Origin: Lachnospiraceae bacterium UBA3282
GTDB taxonomy: Bacteria > Bacillota > Clostridia > Lachnospirales > Lachnospiraceae
Reading direction: 5' to 3'
Assembly: GCA_002361735.1 (NCBI GenBank)
Contig: DETS01000044.1
Coordinates: 28,167-40,630 of the forward strand
DNA length: 12,464 bases
This document shows, piece by piece, positions 7,689-12,464 of the stretch (positions are counted from its first letter, which is position 1; each line of letters opens with the position of its first letter). A program made the translations under genes and the position numbers. A model generated the notes under the pieces. It was not told where the DNA came from. It saw only the letters and a list, made by a program, of their open reading frames with translations, and did no database searches.

Positions 7689-7792
7689 GCGTTCGGCACC
7701 CAAAGGTTTCCATCGACGAAGTAGAAAACACTCTTGCGGCGCCGGAGCAAAAAGAAACATTAAGGGAACTTCTCGCTCTGGCAGGCATATGA
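7676..7792 (+). pseudogene. 38-codon fragment, probably the upstream part of the following PepSY-like gene
   Basis: The frame reads MIRFRVRHPKV, then SIDEVENTLAAPEQKETLRELLALAGI, and stops at 7790-7792. Moving one base near 7778 leads straight into WQAYENGTFPEGSITQVE of the next frame, giving a plausible continuous helix-turn such as ETLRELLA followed by WQAYENG. I read this as one former gene split by a frameshift, with its true N terminus lost near 7676. No other function is visible. Confidence 0.4.
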
Positions 7793-7826
7793 GAACGGAA
7801 CCTTCCCCGAAGGCTCAATCACACAG

Positions 7827-8324
7827 GTGGAAAGTTCCGATGCGGCGCCGGAAGGGAAACTCTGCTATATCAAGGCGACAGACGTATTTAATCTGCCCGC
7901 GCAGGAGATGACGGACGAGGAAATGCTGCAGATCATCGATTTCCAGCATAAGATGGCGTACGCTGTGGCAAACGGTCCGCAGGCGAAGGCGGCAGGCGGC
8001 ATCACCGAAGACGAGGCAATCGAGATCGCGCGCAAAGCGATGGTGGAGGATATCGGCGATAAGGCAAAAGGGTTGAAATTAGTGGCGGCTGAAGAGCGAT
8101 ATGGGTGGAAAGCGTATTTATGGGACATTACCGACTGGGAGGAGTACAATGCGAAAGGCGGAGAGCTCGGATGGTCCATACAATTCAACAATGTGGATGA
8201 TATAGAGAATGAGGATGATCTGTTTTCATATGATTGCATGGTGGATGCCATGGACGGTAGTATTTGCGGCGCAAATACACGCCAGGGGTTTATAGATGGC
8301 GAAACGGTCTGGTATGAGCATTGA
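7827..8324 (+). CDS. PepSY-like hypothetical protein, likely a 3' gene fragment
   Basis: The open stretch actually begins at 7764, right after a TAA in the same frame. The earliest usual start codon is GTG 7827, giving 165 residues, but no convincing ribosome binding site precedes it. Upstream in the same frame lies NFSLWQAYENGTFPEGSITQ, which looks like real protein and argues that the gene has lost its 5' end. The region at about 57-120 (ITEDEAIEIARKAMVEDIGD, then RYGWKAYLWDITDWEEYNA) and the ending YDCMVDAMDGSICGAN have the helix followed by strands seen in PepSY-type domains, and ICGAN fits the usual G-E-I/V-type end of the repeat. The family is not recognised with certainty. The lipoprotein gene starts 31 bases later, so the two were probably in one operon, perhaps under the ECF-like promoter at 7590. 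Whether any product is made is doubtful. Confidence 0.6.
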   Translation: MESSDAAPEGKLCYIKATDVFNLPAQEMTDEEMLQIIDFQHKMAYAVANGPQAKAAGGITEDEAIEIARKAMVEDIGDKAKGLKLVAAEERYGWKAYLWDITDWEEYNAKGGELGWSIQFNNVDDIENEDDLFSYDCMVDAMDGSICGANTRQGFIDGETVWYEH

Positions 8325-8355
8325 TTTTGGTTCGGGAAAAGAAAGGGGATGCGGT

Positions 8356-9342
8356 ATGAAGCGGAAAAATGGTTTGATCACAGGCGTATTGCTCGCAATT
8401 TTTATGGTAAGTATTTTTCTTATGGGATGCAAGCAGGAGTCTGACTTAGAGCATTTACAAAAGGAAACTGACTCTGGCGGGCGTATTGGTGAGATATCGG
8501 AAGAGGGCACTGCACATGTGATTGAAGGCGGGGAGTCAGAACAGGAAACGGAACCGGGCGAAGGACAGGCAATCACTTTCCCCGAACATTTCAGCGAGAC
8601 GATAGGGAATGTTACGTTTCATATGGATATTGTCGCTGGTGAAGATCTGACAGATGCTTTTGTCGTGACGGCAAAGGCGCAGATGCAGAAGGTGAATCAG
8701 GAGAAGGCGTTTGAGTTGTTTTACAGCGATATCACAGCCTATGATACACACGATTACGAGGAAGAAGATGAGTATGGGAAGATGGCGCATTCGGTGACCT
8801 TTGTAAGCCCGGAGGAGACAACGCTTTCCTATGGTCCGGCGTCCGGTAAACTGGAGTATATGGAGAGGGATCTGATGCCTTATGTCCGGAATGCCTTTGT
8901 GACGTTTGAGGATGCGCGGTATAATGCGGACTTATATTCCGCGGAAACGCAGTTGTCCTTTATGACCCGCGAGGAGGCTTTTGACGCCGTACAAAAAAAC
9001 ATGCAGGCATTGGATATCGATATGGAGACGGCGTATACAGGGTATGCGTTAGATCATGAAACGATGCAGTCGCAGGAATATTATGAGGATATGGACGGCA
9101 ATATTGACAAGTCACAGTATAAAGCGCAGTGGTCGGAGGCGGATGACTGCTATTATCTCTACATTGACCGGATTTATAAGGGACTGCCGCTTTACCATGT
9201 GTACAATCAGGTGTTTGGGGATGCGCGGGAAATCCATGTGCCGTTTTTGCAGCGGCATGAAATGTATGCCTTAATGAGACAGGGAAGGTCATGGTGGACA
9301 TGCACGAAGCATTTATCATGTAAAATTGTTTTTTTTCTATGA
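8356..9342 (+). CDS. Lachnospiraceae-type lipoprotein with a frameshifted C terminus
   Basis: The start at 8356 is chosen over the in-frame ATG at 8296 because AAGGGG at 8343-8348 lies seven bases before it and the product then opens with a lipoprotein signal: MKRKNG, a hydrophobic stretch, and lipobox LMGC with the acylated Cys at 25. A Glu-rich linker follows (about 40-70), then a globular domain of about 240 residues. It resembles the DUF6034-type lipoproteins of Clostridia that I recall, but I am not certain. The protein would sit on the outer face of the membrane. The last 23 residues, from LMRQGRSWW onward, look like nonsense. One base further, the sequence from 9273 reads NETGKVMVDMHEAFIM and stops at 9321-9323, so the ancestral text was probably YALNETGKVMVDMHEAF. 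Loss of one A from an AAA run at 9273 would explain it. This points to a decaying gene or a single-base sequencing error. Confidence 0.72.
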   Translation: MKRKNGLITGVLLAIFMVSIFLMGCKQESDLEHLQKETDSGGRIGEISEEGTAHVIEGGESEQETEPGEGQAITFPEHFSETIGNVTFHMDIVAGEDLTDAFVVTAKAQMQKVNQEKAFELFYSDITAYDTHDYEEEDEYGKMAHSVTFVSPEETTLSYGPASGKLEYMERDLMPYVRNAFVTFEDARYNADLYSAETQLSFMTREEAFDAVQKNMQALDIDMETAYTGYALDHETMQSQEYYEDMDGNIDKSQYKAQWSEADDCYYLYIDRIYKGLPLYHVYNQVFGDAREIHVPFLQRHEMYALMRQGRSWWTCTKHLSCKIVFFL

Positions 9343-9622
9343 GTTGATGCAGGAAAACTCTGCCGTGACGACGGTATTGCTGCTGTTTATGATTTTATGG
9401 ATCGCTGCGGGACTGACGGGGACGGTTCTTTTTACGCTGAGTGTATGTGTGGGCAGGACGGCTGCGTTGTTTGTTGGATCGTTTTTGGCGGTCTTGTCGG
9501 TGGTGTTTGCAAATCTGTACCTTTGGCAGGCGTGGATTGGGTTTCTTTCGCCGTTCTCATGGCTTGATTTGCTTTTGTTGTATGGGAAAGTGAGCAGACC
9601 GGCTCCGACTTTTGCCGTAGCA
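9326..9622 (+). pseudogene. ABC-2 type permease fragment
   Basis: From about 9350 the frame encodes three hydrophobic segments: AVTTVLLLFMILWIAAGLTG, LFVGSFLAVLSVVFANLYLW, and the FLSPFSWLDLLLLYGK stretch that resembles the SPxSW motif before the last membrane segments of ABC-2 permeases. There is no proper start: only TTG 9326 after a T-run, without a ribosome binding site. From about 9623 on, the same frame translates DNA that clearly encodes an ABC ATPase in another frame, so the permease reading ends there and the remaining residues to the stop at 9718 are spurious. This is an internal or C-terminal piece of a permease cut at both ends. Confidence 0.55.
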
Positions 9623-9623
9623 T

Positions 9624-9884
9624 GTGGGGAAGTATTCCATGGGGATGCGCCAGCGGCTGGCGATCGCGCAGGCGATTATGGAAGATCCGGATTACCTGAT
9701 TTTGGACGAGCCTTTTAACGGGTTGAATTATCAGGGCGTAGCGGAAATGCGGAAATTGTTTCTGGAACTGAAAAGGCAGGGGAAAGTAATTTTGATTGCA
9801 AGTCATAATGCGGAGGATATTCAGATTTTGTGTGACCGGGTTTACCGTATGGAGGCAGGAAGAATGACTGCCTCCATACGGTAA
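9624..9884 (+). pseudogene. ABC transporter ATPase, C-terminal fragment without Walker A
   Basis: The 86-residue frame opens at GTG 9624 with GKYSMGMRQRLAIAQAIME, the ABC signature motif region (the YSMGM form is common in bacitracin- and lantibiotic-type exporters). Walker B LILDEPFNGL, a D-loop region and the switch histidine in IASHN follow. The first roughly 130 residues, with Walker A and the Q-loop, are absent, and a TAG lies two codons upstream in frame. It cannot bind and hydrolyse ATP alone. It is joined directly to the permease fragment, in the reverse of the usual ATPase-then-permease order, which points to a deletion joining two genes. The end of the frame (MTASIR) is encoded by the right arm of a 21-bp inverted repeat, so the natural C terminus has also been replaced. 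Confidence 0.75.
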
Positions 9885-9888
9885 ACCC
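9838..9888. repeat. 21-bp perfect inverted repeat with 9-base spacer
   Basis: The left arm at 9838-9858 (beginning GGGTTTACCG and ending GGAGGCAG) is repeated exactly in inverted form at 9868-9888 (beginning CTGCCTCC and ending GGTAAACCC). Pairing stops abruptly on both sides. The left arm is ordinary ABC-ATPase coding sequence (DRVYRMEAG), so the right arm appears to be an inverted copy of it. No T-run follows on either strand, so it is not a typical terminator. It marks the join between the decayed + strand operon and the - strand solute-binding gene. Confidence 0.85.
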
Positions 9889-9918
9889 AATAATAGCGTA
9901 AGTTTATCCGCTATCCGC

Positions 9919-10830
9919 TCAGTTCCAGGGATTGCCGCCGGGAGAGACGGTCCCCTGGGTCTCCAACCATTCATGCAGATATGTTCGCAACGAGCCCTTT
10001 TCCTCACGGGCATGGTAAGTCGCCCCTACGCTGGGGGTGTAAGATTTCTGGATAAAAGCGATCTGATAGGTTTGGTCGTCCTTCAACTCACCGCCGCCTT
10101 TAACCGTCAGCACATAGGGAAAAGGTCGGACGTCACCCGCCGAATCAAAGCCCGACTTGGCCAGTTCCTTGGCCTGAGCACCGGTCATGGTCAGCAGAGC
10201 GTACTCCCCGTCGAAGCCAACGGAGAGGGTGCTGGCCACATCTGAGTTGATTTCTCCCCGATAAAGCTTGCCGGTGAGCTGCAGTCCCATTACCCCGGGA
10301 ATCAGCCCGGCCGCTTCGATCTCTTTGCACAGCGCCTCCAGCTCGGCAAAGTTTTTCGGCAGCTCCCAGCCATGCTCCTCCATCAGCGTTTTGTTGTAGA
10401 GTATGCCATACATAGCGTAGTCGATGGGCAGGAGATATACGCCGCCGTCGATTGAAACATGATCCAGGACGGAGGTGGGCAGACCGCTGATAAAATCGTA
10501 GCCGGACAGATCCGCCAGCTCTCTTTTGACCACCTCCCGGTCCAGAATCTGGGAGGTCACAAAGATATCAGAAATATCTTCCGCCCGCAGCTGTGCCCAA
10601 CTGTAGCCGGTCCGGTTGCCGCCGGCGTACGCGGTACGCTCGATCTCGATATCCGGATAGGTTTTTTCCAGCAGCTCCCAAAAGGCATCATATCCGGTCC
10701 GGTTGTTCCAGGTCAGGGCAGTAGAGCTGCTGTCGTCGCCTTTTGTCCCTTGGGGATTTTCTGTCGGAGCAGCGCAGGCAGACAAAAGTATGGCGGTAAT
10801 CAACAGGCATAGAATCGATTTTTTGAACAT
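9919..10830 (-). CDS. Solute-binding lipoprotein fused to a 5'-nucleotidase C-terminal-like domain
   Basis: The start is placed at ATG 10830 rather than the in-frame 10881, because GAGGAG (complement of 10840-10845) lies nine bases before it and the product then opens with a clean lipoprotein signal, MFKKSILCLLITAILLSAC, Cys19. The protein has 303 residues. Residues about 35-186 resemble the N-terminal lobe of a sugar-type extracellular solute-binding protein, with GGVYLLPIDYAMYGILYNKT and the GWELPKNFAELEALCKEIE helix. From about residue 187 (near base 10272) it reads KLYRGEINSDV, LLTMTGAQAKELAKSGFD and ELKDDQTYQIAF, which fits the 5'-nucleotidase C-terminal substrate-binding domain. Solute-binding proteins usually have over 400 residues, and the nucleotidase domain normally follows a metallophosphoesterase, which is missing. 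So either a large internal piece was deleted or this is an unusual fusion. No ABC permease lies beside it. Codons look richer in G and C than in the neighbours, suggesting transfer. Confidence 0.7.
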   Translation of the reverse strand: MFKKSILCLLITAILLSACAAPTENPQGTKGDDSSSTALTWNNRTGYDAFWELLEKTYPDIEIERTAYAGGNRTGYSWAQLRAEDISDIFVTSQILDREVVKRELADLSGYDFISGLPTSVLDHVSIDGGVYLLPIDYAMYGILYNKTLMEEHGWELPKNFAELEALCKEIEAAGLIPGVMGLQLTGKLYRGEINSDVASTLSVGFDGEYALLTMTGAQAKELAKSGFDSAGDVRPFPYVLTVKGGGELKDDQTYQIAFIQKSYTPSVGATYHAREEKGSLRTYLHEWLETQGTVSPGGNPWN

Positions 10831-10929
10831 AGGACGAATCTCCTCTTTTATGTATTCGTAAATTCTTCGGAATGTGGGCACGGCAAGCGCCGGACACGGT
10901 TTCTCAAATGATAAAATATGCTAAATATA

Positions 10930-10957
10930 TTTGTATTCATGGGGGCGAAAATGTCAA
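10930..10957 (-). promoter_or_regulatory. Candidate sigma-A promoter for the solute-binding gene
   Basis: On the - strand a perfect TTGACA (complement of 10952-10957) is followed by a 16-base spacer and TACAAA (complement of 10930-10935). The leader would be about 95 bases. The box backs onto the promoter of the PepSY gene. Confidence 0.5.
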
Positions 10958-10969
10958 GGGCGCTTCAAT

Positions 10970-10998
10970 TTGAAAAACAGAGCGGCATATGCTATATT
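10970..10998 (+). promoter_or_regulatory. Extended -10 sigma-A promoter for the PepSY gene
   Basis: TTGAAA at 10970-10975, a 17-base spacer, and TATATT at 10993-10998 preceded by TGC (extended -10) make a near-consensus promoter. Transcription would start near 11005, which excludes a start codon at GTG 11001. Confidence 0.68.
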
Positions 10999-11036
10999 AA
11001 GTGAAAAAAGGACTGAAGAAAGTGGGGATGGATGAT

Positions 11037-11678
11037 ATGAAGCGATTATTCAGTACACCAAAGAAGGCAATGATTTCGGGGATTTGTATCGTGGCTGTTG
11101 TAATAGCCGCAGGAGGAATAATATGCAAAAGCGTGCTGATCACCGGGACAGAGGCAAAGGCTGTCGCTCTCAAAGATGCCGGCTTGAGCGAAGCAGAAGC
11201 ATCGGCCCTGCGCGCACGGCTCGAATTTGACGACGGACGTTTTCAATATGAAGTTGATTTCTACAATAACGGTACGGAGTATGAGTATTCGATTCAGGCT
11301 AAGAATGGAGAAATCATATCCAGAGACATTGATGGCAGCGGAAATTGGAGTCCTAATAGGCAGGATACAGGAAATCAGATTCAGGAGAACCCGGCAGACA
11401 GTGCTATAAACAGCTCCGGCAATGACTATATTGGAGTTGACCGCGCGAAAGAGATTGCCTTAAACCACGCCGGATTGAACGAATCGGATGTACAGTTTGT
11501 AAAGGCAAAACAGGACTATGATGACGGCAGAGCGGAATATGAGATTGAATTTTATGCCGGCAGGACAGAGTATGATTATACGATTGATGCCGTTTCCGGG
11601 GAGATTATCGAGTACGATGTGGAAAATGATAGCGTGAGAAGAATGCTTGAAATACGGGCATCCTCCGCATTGATTTGA
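11037..11678 (+). CDS. Membrane-anchored protein with two PepSY repeats
   Basis: The protein has 213 residues if it starts at ATG 11037, chosen because GTGGGG at 11022-11027 lies nine bases upstream; ATG 11028 is possible, and GTG 11001 lies before the predicted transcript start. A short basic N terminus (MKRLFSTPKK) precedes one membrane segment (about 12-30), so the rest is outside the cytoplasm. Two copies of a PepSY unit follow, about residues 39-100 and 135-195. Each has a helix with AK..AL..AGL, then FDDGR or YDDGR, a strand YEV/IxFY, TEYEY or TEYDY, and an ending NGEII or SGEII. They are joined by a polar linker rich in Asn, Gln, Ser and Gly. PepSY domains are thought to restrain peptidases or sense conditions at the cell surface; no specific partner is seen here. 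The SRPBCC gene starts 49 bases later and may be co-transcribed. The last 17 residues (from NDSVRR) extend beyond the repeat and look unrelated. Confidence 0.85.
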   Translation: MKRLFSTPKKAMISGICIVAVVIAAGGIICKSVLITGTEAKAVALKDAGLSEAEASALRARLEFDDGRFQYEVDFYNNGTEYEYSIQAKNGEIISRDIDGSGNWSPNRQDTGNQIQENPADSAINSSGNDYIGVDRAKEIALNHAGLNESDVQFVKAKQDYDDGRAEYEIEFYAGRTEYDYTIDAVSGEIIEYDVENDSVRRMLEIRASSALI

Positions 11679-11727
11679 GTCAGACATATAGGGTGGAATG
11701 GAAAACAAATTCACGGAGGATACAGGC

Positions 11728-12090
11728 ATGGCAGTTTCTAATGTAAAGGCAGTATTTCAGCATAATGTACAGAAAGTGTGGGATATCGTTACTTCCTTAG
11801 AGAAGTCTCAATGGCGCAGCGATTTAAGTAAAATAGAAGTTGTGAGCGAAAAGCAGTTTGTTGAGTATGACAAAAACGGGTATGCGACGACGTTTACGAT
11901 CACGGCTGCCGAACCGTGTAAACGCTGGGAGTTTGATATGGAAAACAGCAATATGAAAGGGCACTGGACGGGGATCTTTACGGCTAAGGGCGAGGAAACG
12001 GAGATTGATTTTACGGAAGACGGCACCGCGAAACATATGATTATGAAGCCGTTCGTCAAAGGATTTTTGAAAAAGCAGCAGGAGTTATAA
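11728..12090 (+). CDS. SRPBCC family protein, C terminus apparently clipped
   Basis: The start is ATG 11728, with GGAGG at 11715-11719, eight bases upstream; an upstream in-frame ATG at 11698 lacks a ribosome binding site. The 120-residue protein has the START/Bet v 1-like pattern of the polyketide cyclase group: an opening strand (AVSNVKAVFQHNVQKVWDIV), a Trp-bearing helix turn (SLEKSQWRSDLSKIEVV), mid strands YATTFTITAAEPCKRWEFDM and HWTGIFTAKGEETEIDFTED, and the start of the final helix (MKPFVKGFLKKQQEL). Members I recall continue that helix some 10-15 residues further (KKQQxxYxxDLxxAL), so this copy seems cut at about 12087, close to the recombinase gene. Such proteins bind small hydrophobic ligands; the ligand here is unknown. 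It is cytoplasmic, with no signal or membrane segment. Confidence 0.8.
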   Translation: MAVSNVKAVFQHNVQKVWDIVTSLEKSQWRSDLSKIEVVSEKQFVEYDKNGYATTFTITAAEPCKRWEFDMENSNMKGHWTGIFTAKGEETEIDFTEDGTAKHMIMKPFVKGFLKKQQEL

Positions 12091-12177
12091 AATATAAAAG
12101 ACTTCTTAATCAAAATAAATACAAAACAGCCACAGCATAGCATTTATGCAGTACTGGCGGGAAGGAGGAAATTGATT
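12060..12177. other. Probable element edge (attachment site region)
   Basis: The end of the SRPBCC gene and the 87 bases before the recombinase gene form an A/T-rich junction. Large serine recombinase genes usually lie at one end of their element with their 5' side next to the attachment site, and the SRPBCC frame seems to end early here. The exact crossover cannot be set without the other end. A small hairpin, GCAT-TT-ATGC, lies at about 12139-12148. Confidence 0.35.
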
Positions 12178-12464
12178 ATGAGTCACGATTTAACGGCATT
12201 ATACGAGAGGCTGAGCCATGATGACGAGTTGCAGGGCGAGAGCAACAGCATATCCAACCAAAAGGCAATGTTAGAGGATTATGCAGAAAAGAATGGTTTT
12301 ACGGGCATACGTCATTTTACTGATGACGGAATCTCTGGCACTACCTTTGAGCGTGAGGGGCTTCAATCCATGCTTGCCGAAGTCGAGAAGGGAAATATCG
12401 GAACAATTATTGTGAAAGATATGAGCCGGCTGGGAAGAAATTATGTGCAGATGGGAATGTTACG
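12178..12464 (+). CDS. Large serine recombinase, N-terminal part (runs off the window)
   Basis: The ATG at 12178 follows GAAGGAGG (12161-12168) by nine bases. The 95 visible codons cover most of the resolvase/invertase catalytic domain: TALYERLSHDDE with the catalytic Ser13, the conserved ESNSISNQKAML that typifies recombinases of Clostridia integrative elements, HFTDDGISGTTFEREGLQSM, and IIVKDMSRLGRNYVQMG with the active-site arginines. There is no stop before the window ends, so the recombinase and zinc-ribbon domains would lie beyond. The enzyme cuts and rejoins attachment sites to integrate and excise an element. The SRPBCC gene upstream is the likely chromosomal side and the element body should lie to the right. 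Family assignment is secure; which element it belongs to is not visible. Confidence 0.92.
   Translation, partial: MSHDLTALYERLSHDDELQGESNSISNQKAMLEDYAEKNGFTGIRHFTDDGISGTTFEREGLQSMLAEVEKGNIGTIIVKDMSRLGRNYVQMGML

Noticed and set aside
9838..9888. Palindrome read as a rho-independent terminator
   Set aside because: The stem is strong but neither side is followed by a T-run, and the left arm is normal coding sequence.
9432..10013. 193-residue - strand frame across the ABC fragments
   Set aside because: It runs antisense to clear permease and ATPase sequence and crosses the 21-bp palindrome; the composition is implausible.
11001..11036. GTG 11001 as the start of the PepSY protein
   Set aside because: The extended -10 promoter at 10993-10998 would start transcription at about 11005, and no ribosome binding site precedes 11001; ATG 11037 has one.
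1..12464. CRISPR array, rRNA, tRNA or complete insertion sequence
   Set aside because: No regularly spaced repeats, no tRNA-like cloverleaf or rRNA-like sequence, and no transposase frame were seen.

Overview
The window looks like a chromosomal segment of a spore-forming Clostridia bacterium, probably Lachnospiraceae. The reasons are a close match to stage V sporulation protein T, strong AGGAGG-type ribosome binding sites, Clostridia-type GH2 and PepSY proteins, and a Clostridia-type large serine recombinase. This taxonomic call is made from recognised protein families, without a database search.

Bases 1-3700 are a tidy housekeeping block on the + strand. It holds a membrane-anchored MurF-like Mur ligase, a divergent D-Ala-D-Ala ligase-like ATP-grasp protein just downstream, and spoVT. 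An imperfect dyad lies over a candidate promoter in front of spoVT, and a strong terminator follows it. Bases 3737-7489 are a free-standing transcription unit with its own promoter and terminator. It encodes one large multidomain cytoplasmic glycoside hydrolase family 2 enzyme of 1185 residues.

Bases 7590-9888 look like the remains of a decayed operon. An ECF-sigma-type promoter and a perfect Shine-Dalgarno lead into a reading frame that stops after 12 codons. Next come frame-broken pieces of a PepSY-like protein, a lipoprotein with a frameshift at its 3' end, a piece of an ABC-2 type permease, and the C-terminal part of an ABC ATPase that lacks its Walker A. The block ends in a 21-bp perfect inverted repeat. 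On the other side, on the - strand, lies a solute-binding lipoprotein whose N-terminal lobe is joined to what looks like a 5'-nucleotidase C-terminal domain, with no phosphoesterase domain between them.

Bases 10930-12464 hold back-to-back promoters, a single-pass membrane protein with two PepSY repeats, and an SRPBCC-family protein that appears clipped at its C terminus. The window then runs into the first 95 codons of a large serine recombinase. That recombinase probably marks the left edge of an integrative element whose body lies beyond the window.

No rRNA, tRNA, CRISPR array or complete insertion sequence was seen. The main points of interest are the MurF-like/Ddl-like pair with an altered acceptor site, the scarred region around 7640-10280, and the probable integration edge near 12090.
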